Shown: positions 17,448 to 28,268, counted from the first letter of the stretch. The stretch is DNA of 64,000 nucleotides from Chryseobacterium luquanense (GCF_026460945.1 NZ_JAOVZV010000001.1:62001-126000); one strand, 5' to 3'. The notes: generated by a model not told the origin, from the letters alone. Program-made: numbers and translations.

Positions 17448-17909
17448 TTAATTCTGAAAAAATTGCCAATCCGTAACGTAATTATTACAGCCGCTAAACA
17501 CATAAGTATCAAAAGACAATTTAAATCTATACTTTCCTGACTTTTTAAAGGCCTTTGAAACTATTCCAGGAATAATTTTAATTACATATCTCTTCGAATC
17601 ACCTTTCTTAAGAAAAATCATTCTTCCAAGACATTTTTTCGTATCGAGGCATGTTGCATCATCAAAAGAATATCCGGTCATTTCATACTTCCTGTTGATA
17701 TCATTATAAATCTGAATATCTACAGCCCTGATCCATACAGATGCATAGTCTGCAGGAATTCTAATTCTACGATCTGTATTATTCTTTACAATAAAAATTA
17801 TTTCATTTTCTTTTGTTAATGAATTACTTTCAAAAGAAAGTTTGCATGTTTGCTGCGCTGATACAAGACCAGCAAAAAAAAGCAGAAGGAATTTCCACAT
17901 AATTATCAT
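17448..17909 (-). CDS. Secreted protein, candidate immunity/inhibitor of RHS toxin
   Basis: 153 residues with an N-terminal signal peptide (WKFLLLFFAGLVSAQ) and a mature part rich in predicted strands, resembling a single Ig-like beta-sandwich (KNNTDRRIRIPAD, VDIQIYND, GKYRFKLSFDTY) with several cysteines. I do not recognise the family. Its start codon overlaps the stop of the RHS gene as ATGA, so the two are translationally coupled. Small genes directly after a polymorphic-toxin gene are usually immunity genes. A periplasmic or secreted beta-sandwich would suit an inhibitor of the HEFVH peptidase domain. That role is inference. Confidence 0.6.
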   Translation of the reverse strand: MIIMWKFLLLFFAGLVSAQQTCKLSFESNSLTKENEIIFIVKNNTDRRIRIPADYASVWIRAVDIQIYNDINRKYEMTGYSFDDATCLDTKKCLGRMIFLKKGDSKRYVIKIIPGIVSKAFKKSGKYRFKLSFDTYVFSGCNNYVTDWQFFQN

Positions 17910-20900
17910 CTGTTAAAATATTCTGTGTTTCTAAAATCGTTATATTGCAATTGGTAAGCTTTGATAAGAGTCGGATTTGCTGTCATATAGTTGTAGAACT
18001 GTTTTGCCTTACTCCAGTATCCTTCCATTGAACTGAATGAAGCACTTGGAAGACTATTATTAAATATGGTGTCATGATACGCTAGGAATTCTCTGACTTC
18101 GTAAATTCCTAGATTCCCAGCCATTCCCATTACAGCACGTTGGAAAACATGTACAAATTCGTGATGAACAACTCTAGCAAAAACAGCTACAGATCTATTA
18201 AAAACATGCTTAGCAATAGTAACCTCCTGCAGGCTATTTGCTTCTCCACCAGTAAGTCCGGAAAATTTATCGCTATCGGCGTACGTCATCGTATACTTAC
18301 CTTCTATACCACTATCCAAATTATATTGCGAATTAACCAATTCAAATGCACACTGATAATCTTTATTTCGGACATATGCTCTGAATTGTTTTCTAACCGT
18401 TTTATCAACTGCCAAATTTTCACTAATTCTATGCAAGCCATGATTAAGGCCTGCAACTACTCCACCTATTAATGCTCCCTGCCAGAAGTTGCCGCCTGTA
18501 AGTTCAGCACCAACGCCACCAAGAACTGCACCTGATAAAACCATCCCCCCAGCACTCTTTGCAAATTCTTTACTGATCATGCCAAAAGCGGATGCTCCTA
18601 TGCTACCTAAAAAACCTGAAATCATACCTGATTGGTGAGTCCCCCCCTGCATCAGTGACAAGGTACCTTGTGCAATACCGTGCGCCGCAGCTTGAAGAAA
18701 CGCAGAACCAACCCTTCCAATACTCGTAGCAAACTGAGTGGCAGCTCCCGCCGTAGAGGTAAATATACTACCAATTCCAAATGTTACGGCACCTGAAATT
18801 GCTCCAAATGTACTTGCTTTAAATAATCCTGCTAAAGTAATTTTTTCACCCGTTATAAGTGCTCCAACTACATAACCAGCAGTACCAATTATTGCTCCAA
18901 TAACAATTGCTGATACAAGTGTTTCGCCAATTCCAAAAATTTCTCCGCTTGGATCGTTGAACATTAAAGGATTGTTTAGTACATAACCATACTTATTATA
19001 ATTCTGAGTATTAAATGGCTCTTGTATATTTTGGTCAGCATTTAAAAATCTTCTTAACAAGGGATCATAAAGTCTTCCATTCATATGGATGATTCCCACC
19101 TCTACAAAATGTTCATGACTGGTAAATCCCCTGTCTACAATTAAGGTGGATTTCGAAATAATATCGCTAATAGAATTCTTATCTGTTAAAACCGAACCAG
19201 TACCGATCTGAAGATGAGTAATGTTACCCCAAGCATCAAAATGTCTTTGCTCAATCTTGTAACCAGCCGCATCGCTAACAGCCAAAATACTTCCAAGATA
19301 ATCCTTGTGCAAAAATTTGTACGAAGCATTCGTATCTTTATAATTTTTCACAAATAAAATACTGCTTTCATATGGTTCTCCGGCGATATATAAAACATGT
19401 TTCTCAACTTTGTTTTTATTATCAATAGTAATCTCAAAACTTCCGTCTTCGTTATATAATTTTGTATACTTTCCATCTTTGTTCGGTTCGAAATTTCCCC
19501 CATAAGTAACTCTCTGCCTCATTGCCGTTAAGCCATATTGAAATCCTACATCACCTTTTAGTCCGTCAATGTGGATTGGATCATTATTTTCATTATAGCT
19601 TATATACTGTATCAGATCATTCGTATAATTCTGAACTCCTGCCGGGTTTAAATCAATACCGGTTGATTGATAAATCTTATTGCTATTCTCATATTTAACC
19701 TGCCCCAATTGATCATTTACTGTAATTCGGCCTTTAACATCATAAACGTTGCTTGAAGTTAACCCTGTTCTCGGATCTGTCCAACTGATAAGACGATTGT
19801 TATCATCATAAGTGAAACTTTCAAGAATGTTAAAATCACCACCTGTAGTCCTGTTGGTTAACTCATTTTTTATAGCATCAAAAGTATAGGAAATTTGTAG
19901 AATACCTGGTTTTACAGCGGAAGAATGATTTGTACTTGTAAGAAAACCATTAACACTATATAAATTATTTATAGTTGATGTACCTAATTTTGAGGTAAGA
20001 GTTTGACCTTTAACATTGGTATTTTGAAGCTCCCATAAGACCAATCCAGTCTTTTTATCTTTCAGCTGATATAATTGACCATTCCAATCATTATATGCAT
20101 GCATTATTGTTACTTCAGTCAAGATACCTGATGATTGCAAGCTTTTTGTGTATGACTTTATTCTTGACTTTTCATCATAGAAAAAGCCTTTTTGTGTAAA
20201 TGTCCTTCCATTGCTGTTCTCTACATTTGACTTAACTCTGCCGTATGTATCAAATTCAATATTTGAATTATAATGTTTTCCATTTGCAGTTCCTGATTTT
20301 GAAATCAGCCTGCCAAAGCTGTCGTAGCCCAATGTAATGTTTTTATTTGTCGAAATTCCATCTGAAGAAGTTTCAATCTGAGTAATAAGCTGACCTAAAT
20401 TGTTATAACTATATTGCTTCAGACCTTTTGGACTTACAATTTTTTTTATGTTGCCTAAACCATCATATTCATACAGATATTTTCCATTGGAGGGATCATT
20501 AAATTCTGATTTTCTACCCCATACGTCATATTTAGTTTCAACGATATTCGTTCCATAAATCGCTTTGGTCTGTTCACCGGCAGCATTGTACATAAATTGT
20601 AAAAAACCACCTTTATCAGTAGAAGAAATAACATTTCCTATGGCATCAGTAGTTTTTGAGGTCGTTCGAAGATATCCATTTGTCTCGCTGACCGTCGTAG
20701 TTAAACCACTAATTACAGTTTCTGTTTTTTTTCCGTTAAATGAAGTAGCAATTGCGATTGGAGGGTAATAATTATCATTGTACTCCACAGTATTCCACTG
20801 AGATGCGCTCTGACCTTCATAATAGGGTTCACTTTCAGAAATTTGTCTTCCCATTGCATCATAGGCAAAGTCTGTAACGACATATTGCCCTTGATTAAAC

Positions 20901-23900
20901 GCTTTAGTGATTGTTTTAAATTTCTGACCTATATTATTCGTGTAAGTGATATTTTTATTACCGACAGGATTGGTCTCTTGAACCTTTATTCCAGCACCAC
21001 CAGATAACTTCTCATAGTCATAGGACGAGGTTCCTGACAAATTTGAAGTTGTATTTAGGATTTTTCCCCATCCATCGTAGTTCGAAGTAGTTGAATTTCC
21101 CTGGGGATCAATCTGGCTAGTTATTTGTCCCCAGCTATTATAATTTATTGTATTTATTAGACCTAAATTGTCCGTACGCTGTATAACAAATCTTCCCATA
21201 GTATCAAAAGCTACACTTGTGCTTTTTGTTTGAGAATCAATACTATTTGAGATTGTTTTACCAAGAACATTTCCAAACCCATCATAATCAAAAGATTCCT
21301 GAAGGTAGTGAGTATTATCTCTATTCCATGATTTTAAGGTTTTTATTAGATTACTATCATAAGTATATTCTTCTTTGCTTGTCTTGGTATCATTATATAC
21401 CTGAGCTGTCGTAATTTTATTTTTTAATCGTCCGATATAGTAGTCACTTCCTTGTCCTGATATATTATTATAATATTCATAAGTGTCAGTGGAAATCGCA
21501 AACCCATTATTAGTATTTGATATATTCTGCGTAGGAAGATAATAATCTCCGTAAACTGTAGAATTTTCAGTAATAATACCTTTCAGAAAATCTTTCGATC
21601 TGGAAGTTTCTAAAAGAGTTGCATTCACCACCTTAGGTTTATCAATATCTGCAACTGTAGTACTTACTTGCCCATTAATAATTTTCTCAACTTTATAGGT
21701 ATTGACTTTTAAACTTAACAATTCATTATTAGATTCTGTCAACATGACAGGGAAAATCTTACTTTCATCATTTGTCCTGATAGCCCATTCTTTAAGAGGA
21801 ACGGATTCGTTCAGTAAATGTATTTCGACACCTGACCATATTTTTGTATTTTCAAAACCAGAGGCGTACCAGGAACTTTTTGCAATCTGTCTGAAACCGA
21901 CCATCCCTCTGCCATGATAATTAGATAATAGACCTCTATATCTAAAGTCTTGTGAGAGCAATAAACTACTGTTTGTAAACTGTGAAAGTTTTGAAACAAC
22001 TGACGACATAGGAATTTGATCCAATTCCATATATGGATAAGGCTCACTCTGGATTGTTTTGTAAAAATTAGAATCTGCATAGCTATTTATTGATTTATAA
22101 TCAATAATAGTTGTAACATCCCCTTGCTTGATGTGAGTTATTTTTGCTATAGTAGGAAGAAAAGTATAATTATAATGCAACACATAATTCTGATCACATT
22201 CTGCACCCTGACAGTCTACAGGCTTGCCCGTAAGAATAATCTGCTGATTTTCTCTGTTAAGACTTAATGTACTGAACGGAATTACTTTCTCATTAAATCC
22301 TTTAAGCCAGTATTTGGTTCTAAAAAAATTAATTTCGCTGTTCGTCTGGATTGGACTACTGTTATCCGTATTATATAAAGCATAATAAGTTACCCCGAAT
22401 GGTCCGCTTTGGGAGGGATTATAGACAATACTCTTATTAATTGCTCCCGTTAACTTATTAGTCGAATAAACTGCAACAGTAGTGGTTGTCCATTCCTGAT
22501 CTCTGTGAGCATTCCACTCATGATCATAGAGTAACACATTAGAAACGATGACTTCAGATTTTCCATCTCCGTCAAGATCGCCCGTTTGATACTGAAACAT
22601 TCTCAACATCCCATAAGTACATCCGCTTTCATAAAATGTATTATGTGTACTTGAGGTTAATGTTTCAGTCCCGGCCTGATAAAATACAAAGTTGTTGATA
22701 TATGATTTGATAAAGGACTTGCCTGTCGATGTATATAAATCCCAATTGTAAGATTTATTAGCTTGGGGTACAAGTATATCCATTTTTGAATCGCCATTGA
22801 AATCCCCAAACAGCATAGCATTATAGACAGATCCTACAAAGTTTTGACCTTCAAAGTTTCCAACAGTAGCTGTCGAGTAATTTAAGGCTAGATCTCTCTT
22901 TATATTAAGAACTCTATTGAATTGAGAATTAATCTGGATAATGATTTCTTGTATACCATCTCCATTAAAATCAGCAAATTTTAAAGAATTTGCCGTACCT
23001 CCGATACCATTATCGAAATTGTAAACGCTCTGCGGCACAGCTATGTTCTGATCCAGATCAATAAGTACGTAAGAATAGTTTAGTTGGAAAGTCTGACCAG
23101 GAATGATATTAATTGGTTCTGGAACCTCATCATACCCAAGCTCTGTATTTGTTTGATCAATAGAAGGGTTATACTTTGAATTTGATATATCGTCTGATTC
23201 ATTTACATCATCAGATGATGATTTACCTGATAAGCCAGGATCTAAACCACCACCGCATATCCTGCTGGACTGAAATTTCATAACAAGTTCGGAAACTCCG
23301 TCACCATTAAAATCATAACTAACAGCATCCTTAATAACAATTGATGGATTATTACATGATCCCAATTCGTCATCAAATACTAGAGGAGTGTAAGAATCAT
23401 AATCAATTGTCTTTGAATATTCGAAATCTAAACTTTGATTTTGGATATTAATCGAATACACCTGAAATTCATAATTTTTTTTATATGATACGCTTGTCGC
23501 CTTAGGAACAGGTATTACTAAACCAACTTTATTTTTTACGTAATTATTGTTCTTAAAAGTTACAGGGACTGCATTTTTAAAATCGTTTGCCGAAAATTTT
23601 GAAGAATCATATTGTAAAGAAATAGGGCTGACACTGGCATAAACTGAACTTTTATAATTGATTACCCCAACTGATACAAATTCAATAAAATCTGCAACAC
23701 CATCCATATTGAAATCTGCATATTTCTTGGTATTGAAATTAGTAATATTATGGTGATAAGAGGTTTCTTCTGATCCCATCTGATTTGGAGCATGCGTAAA
23801 AGATACGGGATTTGCAGGTTCGTTAAGAGAGTTATATTCTGTAATTTTATTAATAAATTGGTAGCTCGTACCGTTATCAATATAATCGACTTCGTATCTT

Positions 23901-24709
23901 CTGAACTGAGACTGATTTGTAAGGACAATAATTTCCTTTAAAATACTTTGTTGAGTATGCAATATACCTTGATGATAAGCTGTTTCTTTTACAATTCTAT
24001 CAATGTAATTAAAATTTATGGTATTAAAATTTGGCTTGTTTAAATTTTCATTACCACCCCATTTTATACTTTTAATTAGTGAGATATTATGACTGTTGAG
24101 ATCAGTTTGGTCGTATTCATATGTAATAATATTCCCACTGGTGTCTTTCCATTTTACAATATTATATTGCAAATCTGTAGTTGCTGCTAACAAATTTGGT
24201 ATTGTTCCATACCATGCCTGTGAACCGTCTTCAAAAGTAATTTCCCAGTACGCAGGTCCCTGCCACGGTTTTCCTGCAATACTGCCATAAGATTTAATTT
24301 TCAGGTTTGAAAATTTTTCTGTCGCATATACAGCTCCGTCCTTACCATATTCCCCTGACTTCAAAATCAATCTTTGGCCATTGAAACTGTACAAATCTGA
24401 ATAGTCAGACTGGACACCAATAATTTCATTATCCTTCTCAATATTCCTGCTGACTCTTGATACGGCAGTGATACCACCGACATTCCATCCATAACCTGCA
24501 GTTCCATTTCCTGAACCACTTGTGTAGGAGAGGTTGACTTGGGGAGCAACAGTTTTGACACCAGGTGGAAGAGCAATCGGTAAAGTATACTGCAGCTGAC
24601 CTCCACTATTTACATCAATCGAACCTTTGGTATCGTGAAATTTATCATCACTTTGAGCGTAGTTAGAAATAAAAAGCAGCAATGCAATGAAAAGGAAATT
24701 TTTTTTCAT
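17906..24709 (-). CDS. SpvB/RHS-repeat polymorphic toxin with HEFVH C-terminus
   Basis: A 2267-residue exported protein. A signal peptide (FLFIALLLFISNYAQ) is followed by an SpvB-like start (GSIDVNSGGQLQYTLPIALP), then at least five FG-GAP/VCBS motifs (DFNMDGVADF, DFNGDGVSEL, DFNGDGIQEI, DFNGDSKMDI, DLDGDGKSEV). A long series of YD/RHS repeats comes next, and the RHS-core end (DPLLRRFLNADQ ... NDPSGE, about 1880-1923). After it lies a glycine-rich pre-toxin stretch (1924-2093). The last 170 residues are a distinct domain with HEFVH at 2183-2187 and a downstream Glu (EVREFLAYH), as in zinc peptidases. No T9SS signal is seen on this protein. It follows a T9SS-sorted gene and precedes a likely immunity gene. 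Confidence 0.85.
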   Translation of the reverse strand: MKKNFLFIALLLFISNYAQSDDKFHDTKGSIDVNSGGQLQYTLPIALPPGVKTVAPQVNLSYTSGSGNGTAGYGWNVGGITAVSRVSRNIEKDNEIIGVQSDYSDLYSFNGQRLILKSGEYGKDGAVYATEKFSNLKIKSYGSIAGKPWQGPAYWEITFEDGSQAWYGTIPNLLAATTDLQYNIVKWKDTSGNIITYEYDQTDLNSHNISLIKSIKWGGNENLNKPNFNTINFNYIDRIVKETAYHQGILHTQQSILKEIIVLTNQSQFRRYEVDYIDNGTSYQFINKITEYNSLNEPANPVSFTHAPNQMGSEETSYHHNITNFNTKKYADFNMDGVADFIEFVSVGVINYKSSVYASVSPISLQYDSSKFSANDFKNAVPVTFKNNNYVKNKVGLVIPVPKATSVSYKKNYEFQVYSINIQNQSLDFEYSKTIDYDSYTPLVFDDELGSCNNPSIVIKDAVSYDFNGDGVSELVMKFQSSRICGGGLDPGLSGKSSSDDVNESDDISNSKYNPSIDQTNTELGYDEVPEPINIIPGQTFQLNYSYVLIDLDQNIAVPQSVYNFDNGIGGTANSLKFADFNGDGIQEIIIQINSQFNRVLNIKRDLALNYSTATVGNFEGQNFVGSVYNAMLFGDFNGDSKMDILVPQANKSYNWDLYTSTGKSFIKSYINNFVFYQAGTETLTSSTHNTFYESGCTYGMLRMFQYQTGDLDGDGKSEVIVSNVLLYDHEWNAHRDQEWTTTTVAVYSTNKLTGAINKSIVYNPSQSGPFGVTYYALYNTDNSSPIQTNSEINFFRTKYWLKGFNEKVIPFSTLSLNRENQQIILTGKPVDCQGAECDQNYVLHYNYTFLPTIAKITHIKQGDVTTIIDYKSINSYADSNFYKTIQSEPYPYMELDQIPMSSVVSKLSQFTNSSLLLSQDFRYRGLLSNYHGRGMVGFRQIAKSSWYASGFENTKIWSGVEIHLLNESVPLKEWAIRTNDESKIFPVMLTESNNELLSLKVNTYKVEKIINGQVSTTVADIDKPKVVNATLLETSRSKDFLKGIITENSTVYGDYYLPTQNISNTNNGFAISTDTYEYYNNISGQGSDYYIGRLKNKITTAQVYNDTKTSKEEYTYDSNLIKTLKSWNRDNTHYLQESFDYDGFGNVLGKTISNSIDSQTKSTSVAFDTMGRFVIQRTDNLGLINTINYNSWGQITSQIDPQGNSTTSNYDGWGKILNTTSNLSGTSSYDYEKLSGGAGIKVQETNPVGNKNITYTNNIGQKFKTITKAFNQGQYVVTDFAYDAMGRQISESEPYYEGQSASQWNTVEYNDNYYPPIAIATSFNGKKTETVISGLTTTVSETNGYLRTTSKTTDAIGNVISSTDKGGFLQFMYNAAGEQTKAIYGTNIVETKYDVWGRKSEFNDPSNGKYLYEYDGLGNIKKIVSPKGLKQYSYNNLGQLITQIETSSDGISTNKNITLGYDSFGRLISKSGTANGKHYNSNIEFDTYGRVKSNVENSNGRTFTQKGFFYDEKSRIKSYTKSLQSSGILTEVTIMHAYNDWNGQLYQLKDKKTGLVLWELQNTNVKGQTLTSKLGTSTINNLYSVNGFLTSTNHSSAVKPGILQISYTFDAIKNELTNRTTGGDFNILESFTYDDNNRLISWTDPRTGLTSSNVYDVKGRITVNDQLGQVKYENSNKIYQSTGIDLNPAGVQNYTNDLIQYISYNENNDPIHIDGLKGDVGFQYGLTAMRQRVTYGGNFEPNKDGKYTKLYNEDGSFEITIDNKNKVEKHVLYIAGEPYESSILFVKNYKDTNASYKFLHKDYLGSILAVSDAAGYKIEQRHFDAWGNITHLQIGTGSVLTDKNSISDIISKSTLIVDRGFTSHEHFVEVGIIHMNGRLYDPLLRRFLNADQNIQEPFNTQNYNKYGYVLNNPLMFNDPSGEIFGIGETLVSAIVIGAIIGTAGYVVGALITGEKITLAGLFKASTFGAISGAVTFGIGSIFTSTAGAATQFATSIGRVGSAFLQAAAHGIAQGTLSLMQGGTHQSGMISGFLGSIGASAFGMISKEFAKSAGGMVLSGAVLGGVGAELTGGNFWQGALIGGVVAGLNHGLHRISENLAVDKTVRKQFRAYVRNKDYQCAFELVNSQYNLDSGIEGKYTMTYADSDKFSGLTGGEANSLQEVTIAKHVFNRSVAVFARVVHHEFVHVFQRAVMGMAGNLGIYEVREFLAYHDTIFNNSLPSASFSSMEGYWSKAKQFYNYMTANPTLIKAYQLQYNDFRNTEYFNR

Positions 24710-24763
24710 ATCAATAAAGTTTTTTGAGAATTATTTTGTAGAAGGTGTTGAAAAGCGGTCGCT

Positions 24764-25252
24764 TTAAAGTTTGGTAATGTTCTTACTTACTCGCCTACCA
24801 TCTTTAAGGGTAAACACTAAGATATAAACTCCCATGTACTGCTTAGACATATTAATCTGAAGCTTTCTATTTAGACTTGGTATTTTTTCGCTTTGGAAAA
24901 CCCAGTGAACAGTACTTTGTTGATACAGACCAACACTTGAAATTAAATCATTCACATTCTCCGTCCAATCTATAGTAAGTATATCTTTCACAGGGACTGG
25001 ATAGATTCCGATATTATTCCAAAATTCTTGCTCGGTTAACACTGCGGAAGTTGTTGGTGCATCACTTGAATCTAAAATATAAGTCTGTTCTAAACCTACG
25101 TTTTGATTTCGTGAGAGCACACCATCACCTCGGTATTTTTGATTTCCGGCTTCATCATATTCAAAATTTACAGATGTTGGAGGCTGAATGATTATCTGGC
25201 CATAAGCCCAATTTGCAGAGAAAACCGCAAAACAATATAGAACTTTTTTCAT
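24764..25252 (-). CDS. T9SS-sorted protein with YD-like motif (possible RHS carrier)
   Basis: About 162 residues, started at the ATG at 25252 (MKKVLYCFAVFSANWAYGQ), which begins a clear signal peptide; the open frame further upstream is spurious. After it comes one RHS-like element (FEYDEAGNQKYRG). The C-terminal third fits a type A T9SS sorting domain: IYPVPVKDILTIDW, a middle strand, MGVYILVFTLKDGRRVSKNITKL. It would be exported across the outer membrane by type IX secretion. It lies 54 bases before the giant RHS gene and is probably co-transcribed. A carrier or anchor role for the RHS toxin is inference. Confidence 0.8.
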   Translation of the reverse strand: MKKVLYCFAVFSANWAYGQIIIQPPTSVNFEYDEAGNQKYRGDGVLSRNQNVGLEQTYILDSSDAPTTSAVLTEQEFWNNIGIYPVPVKDILTIDWTENVNDLISSVGLYQQSTVHWVFQSEKIPSLNRKLQINMSKQYMGVYILVFTLKDGRRVSKNITKL

Positions 25253-25336
25253 ATTTAGGTGATTTGGTTGTTTGTTTTTGCTAAAGTAATAAATTTTTAA
25301 TAATGAAAATTTAATTTTTATTAATATTTCAATCAA

Positions 25337-26002
25337 TATAGATTATGTTTTTTAAAAAACTGAAAACCAATTATTTAAAAGTTAATTAATAAGCTCAACT
25401 AATCTTAGATGTTAAAATTAGTTGAGGGCTTCGCTACCCTGTACTTCTGCTCGGTTTTGTCCTTCTTCCTCACTTCTATTAGCTTCAGCATCATCAGTAT
25501 GGGAGTTTTCTGTATCTCTAATAGGACCATCTGGTTAGTTTTTTAGTCCACTCTAATTTTCTATGCATAAAATATAAAATCTTTTAAATCATGAAAGAAA
25601 AACACAGTTCCCTCTACCACTATAAATAAAGCAAAGGGGAATGAAATTTGACTTGGTTTTGATAGTTTTAAGTAAAAGTAGTTTGTGAGAACGACTATAA
25701 TGATTAGGATTTATTGTTATTGATGGTTCACCAACCGGAAAAAAAAAGGAATGCTTTAACAGCATTAGAGGGAACTAGATATTCGTTTGCATCAGTAAAC
25801 CCAATTAAATTATCTTGAAAAAGTTGTTATAGTCTTTGAATATTTTTGTAATTAAAATTGGGAAAAAAGATGTAATTGCAAAAAAGATTTTAATCTTATG
25901 ACCATCTGGAAATGGTCTTGGACAATACCTACAAATACATATTTATTATTCGAAGAGTAATGCGATTTTTTTTCCATAGAACTGGTAGTATCTTACATTC
26001 TC
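25337..26002. other. Intergenic stretch with a decayed small ORF
   Basis: No intact gene seen. On the minus strand at about 25420-25535 a 37-codon frame (PDGPIRDTENSHTDD ... ) is preceded immediately by a stop and has no start. It looks like the tail of a small acidic hypothetical protein. The rest is AT-rich without recognisable coding. Confidence 0.45.
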
Positions 26003-27580
26003 CTAGCTTTTCATATTTAATCTTTCCTCCTGAAGATCAAGCAGCCGAAGATGTTTTCTGATTATTTCTTCATCTAGCAAAAGTTCCTCACGGTTTTTAT
26101 TGATCAGCCAGCTTCTTTGAGTTTCGAGAATGTCTATATAAATATTTCTGTATTCATCAAAATTAAGAATAATCTCAGAACTGCTCAATTGGTTTTCATA
26201 TTTCTGTAATTGATCTTTTAATGCCGGGAAACTTTCTATCTTGTGAGCATAATCGCTGCGAATTTTATCAATCGCCACTGCCGCCAGACTGTTTTGAATT
26301 TCGTAATCTATCTCTTTCTCACTTTTTATAAAGTCCCGGTCAATTGGAGGAAACCTTTTAAGTAAAATGGGAAGTGTCAGCCCCTGAAGAAGTAGTGTTA
26401 AAAGAATGACAATAAAGGTCATGAAGAGTATCATATTTCGTTGTGGGAAAGGAGTTCCGTCATCTAAAGTCAAGGGAATCGAAAGCGCTGCTGCCAAAGA
26501 AACTACTCCCCTCATTCCAGTCCAACCGATAATCATGGGCGTCTTCCAGCCGGGTGATTCTGCATCTGCAACAGTGATAAAATTTCTCATAATTAAAGTT
26601 GTAATCACCGCTGCGTAGCCCGCAAATATTCTTACAATAATCAGGACAACAGTAACTGCTATTCCATAACCGATTGCAGTGAATATATCTGTATCACCCA
26701 ATCCGGAAACAATTTCTGGCAAATCTAAGCCGATGAGCATGAATACAATCCCATTTAACAAAAAGCAAAAACTTTCCCAAACTGTTACCGTACGTATTCT
26801 TGATGCACTGCTTAAAAAGTCATGACTGCGATAAGAAAGAAATAATCCACCGGTTACAACCGACAAAACTCCGGATGCATGTAGTTGTTCTGCTGCCAAG
26901 TACATTGAAAAGGGAGCAATAAAAGTAAGTAGAATATCAATATTTGAATCGGTAGGTAAAATTTTGTGCATTTTCATAAAAATATACGCAATAACAAGTC
27001 CGATTCCCACACCACCAAAACACATCCATACAAAACTTCCTGCTGCTTCGTGCCAAACAAATTGTCCGGTAGCCGCAGCAATCATTGCAAATCTGAAAAT
27101 GATCAGAGAAGAAGCATCATTGAGCAAACTTTCACCTTCGAGAATTGAGGCCAGTCTCTTCGGCACTTTTACAAATTTTAATATTGCCCCAGCACTCACT
27201 GCGTCCGGTGGAGAAACAATTCCACCTAATAAAAAACCCAGGGCTAAGGAAAATCCGGGAATAAAATAATTTGCGAAAACAGCCACTGACAAAGCAGTAA
27301 AAAAAACGACAACAAAAGCAAAGCTGAAAATAATCCTCCGCCATCGCCACAGTTCTTTCCACGAGGTTGACCATGCAGCTTCATAGAGCAACGGAGGTAA
27401 AAAAATGATGAATAATAATTCGGGTTCTATTTTAATAGGTGGCACACCAGGGATAAAACTGATGAGAAGCCCCGCTAACACCAATAATACAGGATATGCA
27501 ACCTGAATTTTCTTAGCCAGCATAATGAGCAAAGTGATAACCAGAACCAAAAAAAGATAAAATTCAAAATTTTCCAGCAT
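26003..27580 (-). CDS. Na+/H+ antiporter (CPA1/NhaP type)
   Basis: A 525-residue membrane protein with about 12 transmembrane helices in the first 410 residues and a hydrophilic cytoplasmic tail (about 415-525) rich in charged helices. CPA1 hallmarks include FLPPLLYEAAW near residue 60, GGIVSPPDAVSAGAI around 125, and the ion-binding pair in LLNDASSLIIFRFA at about 155. WTGMRGVVSLAAALSIP in the later half is also diagnostic. It exchanges Na+ (or K+) for H+ for pH and salt balance. The gene stands alone, with AT-rich non-coding sequence on both sides. Confidence 0.94.
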   Translation of the reverse strand: MLENFEFYLFLVLVITLLIMLAKKIQVAYPVLLVLAGLLISFIPGVPPIKIEPELLFIIFLPPLLYEAAWSTSWKELWRWRRIIFSFAFVVVFFTALSVAVFANYFIPGFSLALGFLLGGIVSPPDAVSAGAILKFVKVPKRLASILEGESLLNDASSLIIFRFAMIAAATGQFVWHEAAGSFVWMCFGGVGIGLVIAYIFMKMHKILPTDSNIDILLTFIAPFSMYLAAEQLHASGVLSVVTGGLFLSYRSHDFLSSASRIRTVTVWESFCFLLNGIVFMLIGLDLPEIVSGLGDTDIFTAIGYGIAVTVVLIIVRIFAGYAAVITTLIMRNFITVADAESPGWKTPMIIGWTGMRGVVSLAAALSIPLTLDDGTPFPQRNMILFMTFIVILLTLLLQGLTLPILLKRFPPIDRDFIKSEKEIDYEIQNSLAAVAIDKIRSDYAHKIESFPALKDQLQKYENQLSSSEIILNFDEYRNIYIDILETQRSWLINKNREELLLDEEIIRKHLRLLDLQEERLNMKS

Positions 27581-28268
27581 CTTGAAATTTTTAGATATCT
27601 AATATAAGTTAAATTTTAAAATTATTTATTGTTTGTTAAAAACAACAGCGCTCATCTATAAATCATCGAAGATTATTATTACTTATTTTTTTTGCAGATT
27701 TAGTCTATCGGTTTTCACACATAATTCCAACTTACCTATAATCAATAGTAATTAAGGATAAAGCTTTAAACATAGTTCCAGAGATCCAAAATACAACTTT
27801 ATATGCAGATGTCTATTCAAGGAAGCAAAACGGAAATCGATTCGTCAAAACAGATGATAAGAAAGAGGGTATGAGATCTGTAATTCTTGCTACCCATCTT
27901 TTTTCAGCAGAAACATCGGAATATATGTACTATAGAGTCGAATAGCCTTGCAAGCAATTCAGAACTTAGAAACATGCTCTCGATGATCCAACTCAATAAG
28001 GAAAAATGTTAAGGATATTTTAAAATATTAGTATTAATATGTTGGCGTAGAATTTTTAAATCATTGATCACCTACAATTATTTTATTATTATGAGAATTA
28101 CTACGGATATTAAAGATGAACTTCTTACTCATACTAGATTAATACTTGAAACTACCTAAGAAACAGATGATTTAATACACACCAAACCACATCATGTAAA
28201 TTGAAAAATTACCCTTTATTCTCAGTAAAAATCTATACCTCGCAGAATACAACAATTCAAATTCAACA
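27581..28268. other. Intergenic stretch, decayed
   Basis: Nothing intact. A short plus-strand frame at 28091-28203 (MRITTDIKDELL ... with an in-frame TAA) may be a remnant of a small protein. Otherwise AT-rich and unrecognised. Confidence 0.4.
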
